A stretch of 49,181 bases of DNA, taken from the NCBI GenBank assembly GCA_016793305.1, contig JAEUHU010000448.1:1-49181 (forward strand). Direction: 5' to 3'. Source of the DNA: Planctomycetota bacterium (GTDB lineage Bacteria > Planctomycetota > UBA1135 > UBA2386). The notes beneath the pieces were generated by a model. The model saw only the letters and a program-made list of their open reading frames with translations, was not told the DNA's origin and ran no database searches. How positions within the stretch are numbered: the stretch's first letter is position 1; each line of letters opens with the position of its first letter. Below, in pieces: positions 25,281 through 34,284 of the stretch. The translations under genes were made by a program, and so were the position numbers.

Positions 25281-26657
25281 ATGACGTGCTCGGTCGTCAT
25301 CCCGTGCCACAACCGCGTCGACCTGACGCGAGCCTGCCTGCAGAGCCTGCAGCACCAGGTTTCGGCCCCGGAACTCGAGATCCTGGTCGTCGACAACGGC
25401 AGTCATGACGCCACCGGCACGCTGTCGGGTCCGGCGGTGCGAGTCCTGTCGCTGCGCGAGAACCGCGGTTTCGCTGCCGGCGTCAACCACGGGCTGCGCC
25501 ACGCTCGGGGCGACACCGTGCTGGTGCTCAACAACGACACCCAGCTGGCGGACAACGTGCTGTGCGAACTGCACCAGGCACTCGCCCGCGACCAGGCCAT
25601 CGCTGCGGCCGGCGCCATGTCGAACGAGGTCAAGGGCCACGCCCAGCTCGAGGTCGGGCGGCGCGGCGAATCCGCCGCCGGCCGTCGGCAGATCGCCGAC
25701 GAGCTGCGCACCGCCCCCCGCCTGCAGGACGTCACGACGCTGTCGGGACTGTGCCTGCTGTTGCGTCGCACGGCGCTCGACTCGGTGGGCCTGTTCGACG
25801 AGCGGTTCGGGCACGGCAACTTCGAGGACGACGACCTGTGCCTGCGCCTGCGGCTGCACGGCCATCGCCTGGTCTTGGCGCAGCGCGCATTCGTGCACCA
25901 CGAGGGGCACGCGACGTTCTCGGCGCTGGGCCTCGACGTGTTCGCCGAGATCCGCCGACGACGGCGACAATTCGACGCGAAGTGGCAGTCGGACCCGGCC
26001 GGCCTGGCCACGATCGCGGCCCTCGACGACGACCCGCTGCGTGCGGGCACAGCCGCCGAGACAGGCCGCCTCGCCTGGCCGCGCTGGGCCGATGCCGACT
26101 GGCACCTTGGTCGGGCCGCCGCGGCCCAGCGCGATCCGCGGCGTGCGGCACGCCACTTCCAGGCACTGCTCCGCCACTGCCCGCAGCACGTCGACGCCCT
26201 GCTCGCCCTCGGTGCATGCCAGCTCGAAGGGGGCATGCCGGAGCAGGCCCAGGCCACCCTCGAGTTCGCCGCCCGGCAACCTCTCGGCCGGATCCAGCAG
26301 CAATACCTGCTCGAGCAACTCGGCGCGCACGCCTACCGCAGCGGGCGACCCGGCGATGCCGCAGCGAGCTTCCAGGCCGCGGCCAGGCTGGGGGGCGATC
26401 CGCGTGGTGTGCTGCACAACTGGATCGGCCTGTGCCAGCTCGCGACCGGCCAGCTGGAGGCCGCCGAGCGCACGTTCCTGATCGCCGCCGAACACGGGCA
26501 CGGCATCGCCCACACAAATCTCGGCATCTGCGCCTTCCGGCGCGGCGACCTGCCCACCGCTCGCCAACGCTTCGCGACCGCCTGCGAGCGAGCGCCCGAC
26601 GACCCGATCGCACGCACGAACTACGCGAAGCTGTGCGAACTCGTGCCGGTCGACTGA
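25281..26657 (+). CDS. Family 2 glycosyltransferase with C-terminal TPR repeats
   Basis: A 458-residue protein. Residues 1-~225 are a GT2 (GT-A) domain: SVVIPCHNRVDLT at the start, LVVDNGSHDAT (first Asp of the nucleotide site), LNNDTQL (the DxD-like motif), and GLFDERFGHGNFEDDDLC with the acceptor-binding acidic cluster. Residues ~265-455 are helical TPR-type repeats (AARHFQALLRHCPQHVDALLALGACQ and others), which often hold acceptor proteins. It may transfer sugars onto surface glycans or proteins. The 3' end overlaps the convergent epimerase gene by 37 bp. Start is the ATG at 25281. Confidence 0.9.
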   Translation: MTCSVVIPCHNRVDLTRACLQSLQHQVSAPELEILVVDNGSHDATGTLSGPAVRVLSLRENRGFAAGVNHGLRHARGDTVLVLNNDTQLADNVLCELHQALARDQAIAAAGAMSNEVKGHAQLEVGRRGESAAGRRQIADELRTAPRLQDVTTLSGLCLLLRRTALDSVGLFDERFGHGNFEDDDLCLRLRLHGHRLVLAQRAFVHHEGHATFSALGLDVFAEIRRRRRQFDAKWQSDPAGLATIAALDDDPLRAGTAAETGRLAWPRWADADWHLGRAAAAQRDPRRAARHFQALLRHCPQHVDALLALGACQLEGGMPEQAQATLEFAARQPLGRIQQQYLLEQLGAHAYRSGRPGDAAASFQAAARLGGDPRGVLHNWIGLCQLATGQLEAAERTFLIAAEHGHGIAHTNLGICAFRRGDLPTARQRFATACERAPDDPIARTNYAKLCELVPVD

Positions 26658-27799
26658 GACTCCGGCTCGGCAGCACGCGAGCGACCACTCGCCACCAGCT
26701 CGTCGACGATGTGCGCCAGCGGGGTCGTCGGAGTGAACCCGATCAGCGCGCGCAGCCGCTCGAGCGACGGCACGCGCCGCGCCGGATCCACGAAGCCGGG
26801 TGGGAAGACGTCGCCGAACGGCACGAAGCGGATCGGGGAACGGCTGCCGGCGCGCTCCCGCACCAGTTCGGCGAGGGCGAGCACGGTCGTCTCCCGATCG
26901 CTGCCGACGTTGACCACGTGGCCGAACGCGGCCTCGGTCTCCGCCAGGTCGGCGAGGGCGCGCACCACATCGCCGACGTGCGCGAAGCAGCGCGTCTGGC
27001 CGCCGTCGCCATACACCGTGAGCGGCTCGTCGCGCAGCGCCTGCTGGACGAAGCGGGGCAGCACCATGCCGTGGTCGCCGGACTGGCGCGGCCCGACCGT
27101 GTTGAACAACCGCGCGACGACGACCGGCAGGCCACTCGCAGCGGCGTGGCCGAGCGCCAGGAACTCGCCCATCGCCTTCGCACACGCGTAGCCACCACGG
27201 CGCCCTTCCGGCGCGCCGGCCCGCACGGGATCCTGCTCGCGGAACGGCACCGGGCCATCCCCGTAGACCTCGCTGCTCGAAGTGATCAAGATCGGCACCT
27301 GCGCGGCCGCGGCCGCCGGTAGCATCGTCTGCGTGCTGGCGAGGTTGCTTTGCATCACGGCGAGCGGCTCGTCGGCGAGCCGGCGCACCCCGACCACACC
27401 CGCAAGGTGGAACACGAAGTCCGCCTCGACGCAGGCCCGCGCCGCGACCGCCGGATCGGCGACCGAGGCGACGCTGAGGCGCAGTCCACGCCCCGCCAGC
27501 GCGGCCAGGTTCTCGCGACGGCCGGTCGACAAGTCGTCGACCACCAGCACGTCGTCGCCACGACGCAGCAGTTCTTCGCACAAGTGGGAACCGACGAAGC
27601 CAGCACCGCCGGTGACGACCACCCGCCGGCGTCGCCCAGGTTCGGCCGGCGGCAACGACCGCCCGACCGGCGACGGGTCGGGGAACGCGGAAGAGCCGGG
27701 CAAGGACGGGCGCACCATGGATTCGGGTCGTTTCGTGGCGACGGACGTCGACGGAACGAACGGCCGCGCAGCATTGGCCGCCGGTGGTCGTGAGTCCAT
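26621..27799 (-). CDS. NAD-dependent sugar epimerase/dehydratase (extended SDR)
   Basis: A 392-residue protein in the longest frame. The Rossmann site VVVTGGAGFVGSHL (GxxGxxG, residues 61-74 approximately) and the SDR catalytic set SSSEVYGDGP and YACAKAMGE (YxxxK) are present, as is RLFNTVGPRQ. The pattern fits UDP-glucuronate decarboxylase/UDP-glucose-4-epimerase-like enzymes that supply nucleotide sugars. The ~60 residues before the Rossmann fold are Pro/Arg-rich with no fold; the real start may be the ATG at 27718 (MVRPSLPG) or the GTG near the fold. It is paired with the neighbouring glycosyltransferase for glycan synthesis. Confidence 0.88.
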   Translation of the reverse strand: MDSRPPAANAARPFVPSTSVATKRPESMVRPSLPGSSAFPDPSPVGRSLPPAEPGRRRRVVVTGGAGFVGSHLCEELLRRGDDVLVVDDLSTGRRENLAALAGRGLRLSVASVADPAVAARACVEADFVFHLAGVVGVRRLADEPLAVMQSNLASTQTMLPAAAAAQVPILITSSSEVYGDGPVPFREQDPVRAGAPEGRRGGYACAKAMGEFLALGHAAASGLPVVVARLFNTVGPRQSGDHGMVLPRFVQQALRDEPLTVYGDGGQTRCFAHVGDVVRALADLAETEAAFGHVVNVGSDRETTVLALAELVRERAGSRSPIRFVPFGDVFPPGFVDPARRVPSLERLRALIGFTPTTPLAHIVDELVASGRSRAAEPESQSTGTSSHSFA

Positions 27800-27844
27800 G
27801 CCGCCGCGCGGAATTCGCCGGCTACGACGACCAGGCCCCGCTCA

Positions 27845-28735
27845 CTATTCCCGGCCGGACTTCGGCCGGAGGGCTTCGATCTGCTGCTTCAGTTCGGCGA
27901 GTTCGGCGCGCAGGGCCGCGATCTCGCGTTCGAACTCGGCCCGCGTCGGGCCCGGGGCCGCAGCGCCATGCTGCGGCGCTGGCGGTGGCGCTGGCGAGGC
28001 GGGCAAGGTCGACGCGGCCGAGCGCCCCGCGGCTCGACCTGCGTCCGGCTTCGTGGCGGCCACCATCTCGATCCGCACGACCTTCGCCTGGTCCCGCGAC
28101 ACCACGAGTTCGAGCTTCGAGCCGATCACGACCTTCGCCAGGGCCCGGTCGAGATCGTCCAGCGAGCGGATCGACTGCCCACCGAGACTCGTCAGCGTGT
28201 CGCCGACCCGCAGGTCGACCTTGCTGGCTGGCGAGTCCTCGAGCACCCGATCGATCACGAGGTGGTCGCCGGACTCACGCACGCCGATGCCGAGGTAGAC
28301 CCCGCGGCCTTGGGTGTGGTCCCCCGGCTGCGCCGGCCGGACCGGCGCCACCTCGACCTGCGGAGCCGGCCGCTGGCGCGGCGCCGCCGGGGTCGTGGTC
28401 GCGGCCGGCGGCGGCGCCGACGAGGCGGGCCGCTTGCCGAGCGTGACGGTGACCGCCTGCTCCGTACCGTCGCGACGCAGGCGCAGCACCACGGTGGCCC
28501 CCGGACCGTGCCCCTCCAGCGCCGTCACGAACGCTTCGCGGTCGGGGGTCGCCCGATCGCCGACCGCGAGCAGCACGTCGCCGACGCGCAACCCCGCAAC
28601 TGCCGCTGGCGAGTTGGGGATGACCTCGACGACGATCGCTTCCTTGCGCTCGGTGTCGAGGTAGACGCCGAGGTAGCCGTCGGCCGGCGGAGACGAGAGC
28701 AACAGCGGAAGGATCGTCGCAGCGAGCAGGCGCAT
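27845..28735 (-). CDS. Secreted protein with two PDZ domains
   Basis: A 296-residue protein. The start at ATG 28735 gives a signal peptide (MRLLAATILPLLLSSPPADG). Two PDZ domains follow: GYLGVYLD to VVLRLRRDG (about 19-98), containing VIPNSPAAVAGLRVGDVLLAVG, and GVYLGIGVRES to VVSRDQ (about 145-225), containing VLEDSPASKVDLRVGDTL. Between them is a Pro/Ala/Thr-rich linker. The last ~35 residues form a heptad helix (EREIAALRAELAELKQQIEAL) that should form a coiled coil. There is no protease domain, so it is probably a periplasmic scaffold rather than an HtrA-type enzyme. Confidence 0.85.
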   Translation of the reverse strand: MRLLAATILPLLLSSPPADGYLGVYLDTERKEAIVVEVIPNSPAAVAGLRVGDVLLAVGDRATPDREAFVTALEGHGPGATVVLRLRRDGTEQAVTVTLGKRPASSAPPPAATTTPAAPRQRPAPQVEVAPVRPAQPGDHTQGRGVYLGIGVRESGDHLVIDRVLEDSPASKVDLRVGDTLTSLGGQSIRSLDDLDRALAKVVIGSKLELVVSRDQAKVVRIEMVAATKPDAGRAAGRSAASTLPASPAPPPAPQHGAAAPGPTRAEFEREIAALRAELAELKQQIEALRPKSGRE

Positions 28736-28884
28736 GGTGCATGACTCCTGAGAAAGGGACCGCGACATGGTGCCGCATCGGCCCCGTTCCTGCCGAGTCC
28801 CTGCCGGCTTTCTCGCATCGCCAAACCAGGGACGACCTCTTGACCGCGGCGCGCGGGTTCCCTACAAACCTCGCCCTCCTGCGC

Positions 28885-28960
28885 GCCCCCTTCGTCTAGC
28901 GGCCTAGGATTCGTGATTCTCAGTCATGCGACAGGGGTTCAAATCCCCTAGGGGGTACCA
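28885..28960 (+). tRNA. tRNA-Glu (anticodon CTC)
   Basis: Acceptor stem GCCCCCT/AGGGGGT (with one G-T pair), D arm TCGTCTAGCGGCCTAGGA as in other tRNA-Glu genes, anticodon stem CGTGA/TCATG with loop TTCTCAG, hence anticodon CTC, T arm AGGGG-TTCAAAT-CCCCT, discriminator A and an encoded CCA at 28958-28960. A stand-alone gene, with no other tRNA adjacent. Confidence 0.9.
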
Positions 28961-29117
28961 GTGGCGCCCGCCGGGTTTCGACCTGGCGGGCGTTCTCTTT
29001 CTCCCGCAGGACGCCGGCGGCAGGCTTGCTGGTGCGTCGACGCGACGAGTTCTCGATCGGACGGGCGTCGATCGAACGACGCCTGGCTCTGCCTCCCGGC
29101 CCCGGTAGCCTGCCGCC

Positions 29118-30194
29118 ATGCCCTGGATCCGCCGCGAGGACCAAGAAGACCGCGAGCTGCGCTGGCTCGCCGGCTGGGCGACGCAGAGCCGCGCGGCAGG
29201 TGGTCGCCGACTCGCCGAGGCAGAGGATCCGCTGCGCACGGCGTTCCAGCGCGATCGCGATCGCATCCTGCACGCCACCGCGTTCCGTCGTCTGCAGCAC
29301 AAGACCCAGGTGATGGCCGCCTTCGAAGGCGACCACTACCGCAGCCGGATGACCCATTCGCTCGAGGTGGCCCAGATGGCGCGCAGCGTGGCGCGGGCGC
29401 TGCGCGGCAACGAAGACCTCGCCGAAGCGATCGCGCTGGCGCACGACCTCGGCCATCCACCGTTCGGCCACGTCGGCGAAGAAGCGCTGCACGCCGCGAT
29501 GGAGCGGCAAGGCGGCTTCCGGCACAACGCGCAGAGCGCGCGCATCGTCGACTACCTAGAAGACCGCTACGGCCACGGCCTCGGCCTCAACCTCACGCTC
29601 GCGGTGCGCCGCAGCCTGCTGAAGGGCCGCATCCCCGACGGCTTCCCACTCAGCGCCGATCTGCTGCCGAAGCAGAGCCCACCGCTCGAGGCGCACGTCG
29701 TCGACCTCTGCGACCGCATCGCCTACCTGAGCCACGATCTCGACGACGGCCTGCGCGCCGGCCTGTTCCGCGAGGAGGAGGCCGCCGAACTGGGCCTGTG
29801 GCGCGCCGCCTCGGGCAGCGCCGACAGCACGAACCGGCAGCGCATCGTCAGCGAAGTGGCGTCCCTGCTGATCCACGACCTCGTCGAGACCAGCGAGCTC
29901 GAACTGCGCAGCGCGCCTCCGCGGGTGCGCCACAGCGACACCATGACCGTGCTGGCCAACGAACTGCTCGAGTTCCTGCGCACGCGGTTCTACCGCTCGC
30001 AGCGGGTGCTGACGGTGATGCACGACGGGGCATCGCGGATCCGCAAGGTGTTCGCCTGGCTGTGCGGCGATCCCGAACGGCTACCCGATGGCGCGCGCCG
30101 GCGGCTCGCCCAGGACGGCCTCGAGCGCACGGTCTGCGACCATGTCGCCGGCATGACCGATCGCTACCTGCAGCGGGTCAGCGAAGGCCTCTGA
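29118..30194 (+). CDS. dgt: Deoxyguanosinetriphosphate triphosphohydrolase-like HD protein
   Basis: A 358-residue protein of the dGTPase family. The signature FRRLQHKTQV lies at residues 56-65; the HD metal site is His80 (MTHSLEV), His109-Asp110 (HDLGHPPFGH) and an Asp downstream (CDRIAYLSHDLDD). Such enzymes hydrolyse dNTPs to deoxynucleosides and triphosphate, controlling dNTP pools and sometimes restricting phage. The length is nearer to the short dGTPase-like group than to E. coli Dgt (505 residues), so the preferred nucleotide is uncertain. The ATG at 29118 agrees with the family start. Confidence 0.9.
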   Translation: MPWIRREDQEDRELRWLAGWATQSRAAGGRRLAEAEDPLRTAFQRDRDRILHATAFRRLQHKTQVMAAFEGDHYRSRMTHSLEVAQMARSVARALRGNEDLAEAIALAHDLGHPPFGHVGEEALHAAMERQGGFRHNAQSARIVDYLEDRYGHGLGLNLTLAVRRSLLKGRIPDGFPLSADLLPKQSPPLEAHVVDLCDRIAYLSHDLDDGLRAGLFREEEAAELGLWRAASGSADSTNRQRIVSEVASLLIHDLVETSELELRSAPPRVRHSDTMTVLANELLEFLRTRFYRSQRVLTVMHDGASRIRKVFAWLCGDPERLPDGARRRLAQDGLERTVCDHVAGMTDRYLQRVSEGL

Positions 30195-30237
30195 GCGCAA
30201 CCGGCGTCGGCGGACTTGGGGCGAGAAGGCCCAGGGG

Positions 30238-30277
30238 AAAAAGCAGCGCGCGGAGCCGACGAGTCGGATCCGCGCGC
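30238..30277 (-). terminator. Intrinsic terminator of the tRNA-Gln pair
   Basis: On the minus strand GCGCGCGGA (30277-30269) pairs with TCCGCGCGC (30254-30246) around an inner CCGAC/GTCGG stem; the 3' side continues as TGCTTTTT (30245-30238). It lies just behind the tRNA-Gln(CTG) gene in the direction of transcription. Confidence 0.8.
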
Positions 30278-30280
30278 GTG

Positions 30281-30354
30281 TGGTTACCCCGCAAGGATTT
30301 GAACCTTGACAAACAGGACCAGAACCTGTTGTGCTACCGTTACACCACGGGGCA
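30281..30354 (-). tRNA. tRNA-Gln (anticodon CTG)
   Basis: Minus strand: acceptor TGCCCCG/CGGGGTA, D arm with GGTGTAACGGTAGCAC, anticodon stem ACAGG/CCTGT with loop TTCTGGT giving anticodon CTG, T arm CAAGG-TTCAAAT-CCTTG, discriminator A and CCA (30283-30281). It follows the tRNA-Gln(TTG) gene in the same orientation and shares its terminator. Confidence 0.9.
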
Positions 30355-30505
30355 TCGCAAGTCAGTCTGAGTAAAGAACTTGCGGTGAAAGCGCGAGTGC
30401 GCCCGCACCGCTTGCAAACACCGCCTGCCAGCACCACCACCCAGCAGCGCAGCACCTGTCGGTGCAGCACTTGGGGCAACCTGACCACACCTTCGCGGTG
30501 AGGCT

Positions 30506-30581
30506 TGGTTACCCCGCCTGGACTCGAACCAGGAACCAACAGGACCAAAACCTGCTGTGCTACCGATTACACCACGGGGTA
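30506..30581 (-). tRNA. tRNA-Gln (anticodon TTG)
   Basis: Minus strand: acceptor TACCCCG/CGGGGTA, D arm GGTGTAATCGGTAGCAC, anticodon stem GCAGG/CCTGT with loop TTTTGGT giving TTG, T arm CCTGG-TTCGAGT-CCAGG, and CCA at 30508-30506. It shares its 3' acceptor strand with the neighbouring tRNA-Gln(CTG) gene, consistent with a local duplication. Confidence 0.92.
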
Positions 30582-30643
30582 GTGGGCGGGGAAGTGTAGC
30601 GACGCATCGGCCGTGCGCAACGACTTCCTGGCAGCCCAAAGGC

Positions 30644-31672
30644 TCAGCGATCCAGCCGCTTCCGCACCGCCGGCCGCGCGTCGTACCAGGCGGCCAGCGC
30701 CGGCAACCGCTGCCGCCCTTCGGTCGCAGCCCAGACGACGAAGCTGTCCGGCGCGTCTTCGCGCAGCGTCGGCACCAGCACGGCCGGATCCGGGAACCGA
30801 CGCTGCAAGGCCGGATCGTTCCGCCACGCCTCCATCGCCGGCGGAGGCAACACCGATTCGGTGCCGTTCGGCTGCTTGATGCCGAAGTAGCACGTGCCGG
30901 CCGCGAGCCGCAGCGCCGAAGCCTGGTCGAAGCACGGGTCGAAGCTCGCCACGTCGAACCGTCCGAGTTCGCGGATCGCCGCGAGGAACGCCTTGGCTTC
31001 GTCGTGCACCGGGCGGCACAGCCGCAACCACTCCTCGAGGATCACCCGCAGGCCGTGCGAGGGCATCAGCCACGGCGGCACCTCGACGGTGATCACGCGG
31101 AAGTCGGCGAACACGCGCTTGAGGCCCTCGCCCGACGCGTGGAAGTAGCTGGCCGGATAGCCGTGGAACGGGAACACGAACGAGCAGTCGGCGACCACCT
31201 GCCCGCCAGGCTTCAACACGCGCCAGATCTCGCGCGCCGCCGCGAACGGGTCGCGCAGGTGTTCGAACACGGCCCCGGCCAGCACCAGATCGACGCTGGC
31301 GTCGCGCAGCGGCAGCACGTGGGCGTCGCTGACCAGGTCGACCCGCGGCGTGAAGCGTAGGTCGGCGAGCAGGACGCGCGGATCGTCGGTCTGTCGTTCG
31401 CCCGAACCGAGGTCGAGCACGATCTGGTCGCGGGCGAGTGCTCCGAGCAGCCGGTCGATGGCGGCCGGATACGTCGAGCGGACCTCGAGTTCGGCCTCGT
31501 GTTCGATCTCGAGGCCACGCTCGGCCTTCGGCAGCAGGAACGGCGTGCCGGCGCGGATCGGGTGGTCGATGCCGCAGCCGGTGCAGAGCAACTGCTCCCC
31601 CTCGCGCCGCAGCGCCGCGCGACAGTCCGGACAAGCCAAGAGGTCCAGCAGGTTGATCGCGGCTGTGGCCAT
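30644..31672 (-). CDS. SAM-dependent methyltransferase with N-terminal zinc-ribbon (Trm112-like)
   Basis: A 342-residue protein. Residues ~10-35 hold a Cys4 zinc site, CPDC...CTGC, in the style of Trm112/UPF0434. The methyltransferase core follows: IVLDLGSGERQTD (motif I), DAHVLPLRDASVDLVLAGAV and VFEHLRDPFAAAREIWRVL, then LKPGGQVVAD. The C-terminal ~120 residues are helical and belong to glycan- or lipid-modifying relatives rather than to DNA or rRNA methyltransferases. The acceptor is unknown. ATG at 31672. Confidence 0.82.
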   Translation of the reverse strand: MATAAINLLDLLACPDCRAALRREGEQLLCTGCGIDHPIRAGTPFLLPKAERGLEIEHEAELEVRSTYPAAIDRLLGALARDQIVLDLGSGERQTDDPRVLLADLRFTPRVDLVSDAHVLPLRDASVDLVLAGAVFEHLRDPFAAAREIWRVLKPGGQVVADCSFVFPFHGYPASYFHASGEGLKRVFADFRVITVEVPPWLMPSHGLRVILEEWLRLCRPVHDEAKAFLAAIRELGRFDVASFDPCFDQASALRLAAGTCYFGIKQPNGTESVLPPPAMEAWRNDPALQRRFPDPAVLVPTLREDAPDSFVVWAATEGRQRLPALAAWYDARPAVRKRLDR

Positions 31673-31793
31673 CGTGGCCTAGCAATATCGGCGCGCTGCG
31701 CTCCCTGCTACAGCTGCCCGCCAGGGTGCCTGGAGCCGTGCGCCCGCAGCAGGCGTTCGGCGGCTAGCATGACGAACGCCCTGGAGGCACCCG

Positions 31794-32183
31794 ATGGACC
31801 CACTCGACAGCTTCTACCAGGCGCTCGACAGCGAACGACTGCTGAAGGAACACGCCCCGAGCCTGCTCGCCGACGCCCGCGAAGTGCTCACCAAGAACCC
31901 GCACGCCAAGGTCGCCGGCATGATCACGATGCCGGATGCGCCCGACGCTGCGGCGATCCGCGCGTTCCTCGGCAAGGTCGCCGGCCGCGAAATGCCGCCC
32001 GGACTGCTGGTCGGCATCGTGCCGCGGCAGGCGATCGAGCCGACGCTGCGCGCACGCGCCGGCACCGACCACTGGCAGGAACAAGGTTGGCACCGCCAGT
32101 CCATCCTGCCGGTGATCGTCACGACCCGCGACGGCATGCGGTTCGGGTTCTTCTCGCTCGCGACCGGTCGCACCGAGATGTAG
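31794..32183 (+). CDS. Small protein of unknown function
   Basis: A 129-residue protein, alpha/beta in character, with the segments MDPLDSFYQALDSE, KVAGMITMPDAPDAAAIRAF, and LVGIVPRQAIEPTLRA. It has no signal peptide or membrane segment. I do not recognise the family. The codon use matches the neighbours and a plausible ATG lies 120 bp after the methyltransferase gene start on the opposite strand. Confidence 0.65.
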   Translation: MDPLDSFYQALDSERLLKEHAPSLLADAREVLTKNPHAKVAGMITMPDAPDAAAIRAFLGKVAGREMPPGLLVGIVPRQAIEPTLRARAGTDHWQEQGWHRQSILPVIVTTRDGMRFGFFSLATGRTEM

Positions 32184-32249
32184 CGGCGCAGGTCGGCCGC
32201 GCGGGCACGATCACTGGCTGCGCCCGCGCGCAACTCAGCCGTCGTGGAA

Positions 32250-32393
32250 CTACTCGAGTTCGAGGCGAACCCGGTCGCCGGCCGCGAGCGGGGTCGGATC
32301 GATGCTCGAGTAGCTCCAGCTCACCCCGTCACGACGATCCACCTTCTGTGATGCCTCAGGGGCACGCGAACGAGTTGCGACCCGGATGACCAT
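32250..32393 (-). CDS. Possible small ORF or C-terminal remnant
   Basis: On the minus strand ATG 32393 opens a 47-residue frame ending with a beta-strand-like tail (VSWSYSSIDPTPLAAGD, then RVRLELE). The Gly/Asp turn before a Val/Leu-Glu strand is typical of real coding sequence and the frame stays open upstream of the ATG, so this could be the end of a longer decayed gene. It lies in an otherwise empty 302-bp gap (32184-32485). Confidence 0.3.
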   Translation of the reverse strand: MVIRVATRSRAPEASQKVDRRDGVSWSYSSIDPTPLAAGDRVRLELE

Positions 32394-32485
32394 GGGCGCC
32401 AGCACGGAAACCGGTCGGCGATTCCGAAGAAGGCGCGAACAGCGGCGCGCGCGGCGTCGCTCCGGCCACGGCGCCGGAGCCGACC

Positions 32486-32926
32486 ATGACCACCCACTTC
32501 TACTACAACTACGCCGTCGTCGATCCCAAGTACCCAGGTGAGCCCCACTATTGGGCCTTGAGTGGCTTCAGCTTCGGCGACGCTTCGACCGAGGGCTGGA
32601 CCTTCGAATTCGCGCCCGGGGCGACCAAGACGACGCAGCTGCTGAAGTCCAACCTGCTACGCAAGAAGGGCCGCATCTCCCTGGCGGTGACCCACTCCGA
32701 GATCCCGACCAAGGAGCCGAAGTGGTCGGTGGGAACCACCTGGGATCAACTGCTGATCATGATGGACTCGGACACCGGAGCCCACCGCAAGATCGGCTTC
32801 TACAAGCTCAAGGTCCTCAAGGTCAGCCGTGAGACCGACAGCTTCCGCCACCGCATCTTCCGGGCACCGACCAAGGTGCTGCTGTGCCAGGTCGGCGGCA
32901 GCGGCTACGTGGCGGGCGACGAGTGA
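32486..32926 (+). CDS. Hypothetical protein, beta-rich
   Basis: A 146-residue protein beginning MTTHFYYNYAVVDPKYPGE. Many aromatic residues and short strands (GFSFGDASTEGWTFEF, KIGFYKLKVLKVSRETDS) suggest a compact beta-barrel or tube fold. The order of strands is slightly reminiscent of Hcp-type tube proteins, but key Hcp motifs are missing and no secretion genes are near, so I do not call it Hcp. No signal peptide. Codon use is less extreme in GC than the neighbours. Confidence 0.7.
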   Translation: MTTHFYYNYAVVDPKYPGEPHYWALSGFSFGDASTEGWTFEFAPGATKTTQLLKSNLLRKKGRISLAVTHSEIPTKEPKWSVGTTWDQLLIMMDSDTGAHRKIGFYKLKVLKVSRETDSFRHRIFRAPTKVLLCQVGGSGYVAGDE

Positions 32927-32984
32927 TACGACGAGGCCACGTGTCGGCCGGGCGCGCCACAGTCGGTTGCGACGCCCTCCCAGA

Positions 32985-33018
32985 CCTCACTTGCCCGCGC
33001 GCCTCACTTGCCCGCGCG
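32985..33018 (+). repeat. 17-bp perfect tandem duplication
   Basis: CCTCACTTGCCCGCGCG occurs at 32985-33001 and again at 33002-33018. The right copy contains the stop and last codons of the minus-strand DUF1579 gene (33004), so the left copy duplicates a gene's end into the intergenic gap. It looks like a recent replication-slippage event. Confidence 0.9.
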
Positions 33019-34077
33019 GCGGTACACGATGGTCATCACGGACTGCCCAGCACCTTCCCCGAACACCATGCGCAGCGTGCGCGCGTCCTTGCCGACCGAG
33101 GTCGTGGTCGAGGCGACCTTGCTGCGCTTGCCCTGTTCGTCGTAGCAGGTGCCGCTCATCGTGAACGCCTGCTTGCCGGCGTCGTACGTGCCGTCGGTGC
33201 GCATCCATGCCCCGTTCATCGAGTCGATCCAGAAGCTGACCACCTGCTCGGTCTTGGAGTCGAAGCCGACCAGGCAGTGCCCTTCGAACGGAGCCCCCAT
33301 CATTTCGCCGGTGAACGTCGACCACGACCACTTGTCGCCGCAGACCGGGCCGACCACTTCGCGGCACTTCGACTTCATCGCCGGAGCGCCAGGCATCTCC
33401 ATCGTGAAGTCGGCGTCCCACGTGCCGAAGTCGGCGTGGATCGCAGCCAGGGGCTTCGCCAGCTTCGCGGTCTCGGCCGGCACGGCCACGGCCGGCGCGG
33501 TGCCGGCGTCGGCGGCGGCAGCACCCTTCACGCGGGTGCGCACGGTGCGCATGAACTCGGTCTCCTTGCCGTCCTGCCCCTTCGTGAAGCCGACCTCGAC
33601 CGAACGATCCGGCGTCTCGAACACGAACTCACTGCGGAACGGGCCCATGGGCGAGTTGCCCTGGAAGTGCCAGACCTTGGTCGCCTCGTCGTAGCGCCCG
33701 TCGATGCAGCACGGCGCCTCGTCCATGCTGGACGCGGCCAGACACTGGTAGGTCTTGGCGAACGGGTCGTAGCCGAGCAGCCAGAGCCCCGAGCAGGACT
33801 GCCCCTGGCACGTGCCGTCACCGGCGACCTTCAGCCACAGGCCGTTGCAGATCAGCTCGGCGCGCTCGGTCCCGGCCATCTCGCTCGCCTGCTCCATGCC
33901 GGGCACACCGGGCATAGCCGCCATCTTGGTCTCGGTTCGCCAGATGCCGGCAAACGCAGCGAGGCGTTCGTGCTGTGGCGTCTTCGGGTTCGGCATCGCG
34001 GGAGCGGCGGGCTCTTGCGCAGCCAGCGCGGTTGCGAGGGGCAGGACGAAGAGAAGTGCGTTGCGTCGGTGGTTCAT
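33004..34077 (-). CDS. Secreted two-domain DUF1579 protein
   Basis: A 357-residue protein. ATG 34077 gives a signal peptide (MNHRRNALLFVLPLATALAAQ). Two copies of the DUF1579-type beta domain follow: residues ~30-175 (ERLAAFAGIWRTETKM, SASCLWLLGYDPFAKTYQCL-like strand, FQGNSPMGPFRSEFVFETP) and ~205-355 (AAIHADFGTWDADFTMEM, GHCLVGFDSKTEQVVSFWID, KRSKVAST). Each copy has the W-x-x-x Cys-rich strand and Lys/Glu rim typical of the family. Function unknown; common in planctomycetes and acidobacteria. Confidence 0.88.
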   Translation of the reverse strand: MNHRRNALLFVLPLATALAAQEPAAPAMPNPKTPQHERLAAFAGIWRTETKMAAMPGVPGMEQASEMAGTERAELICNGLWLKVAGDGTCQGQSCSGLWLLGYDPFAKTYQCLAASSMDEAPCCIDGRYDEATKVWHFQGNSPMGPFRSEFVFETPDRSVEVGFTKGQDGKETEFMRTVRTRVKGAAAADAGTAPAVAVPAETAKLAKPLAAIHADFGTWDADFTMEMPGAPAMKSKCREVVGPVCGDKWSWSTFTGEMMGAPFEGHCLVGFDSKTEQVVSFWIDSMNGAWMRTDGTYDAGKQAFTMSGTCYDEQGKRSKVASTTTSVGKDARTLRMVFGEGAGQSVMTIVYRRAGK

Positions 34078-34284
34078 GGATCTCGAGGGTTGTCGATTCG
34101 GTGGTCGTGAAAGCCATACTCCGCGTCGGCGCCGATCGGCCAGCCGTAGGTGCGGTTCCGAGCACGGATGTGTTCCCGAGTCGGCCCTGCCGGCGCCGCG
34201 TGGTCCGGGATCTTCTCCACGGCCTCGCCGGACGGAGGCCGGCGTCGTGAAGCCGGCGGCGCCGACGAAGCCGGTCCGATGCGC

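Noticed and set aside
32486..32926. Type VI secretion Hcp tube protein
   Set aside because: Strand order only vaguely similar, key motifs absent and no secretion genes nearby.
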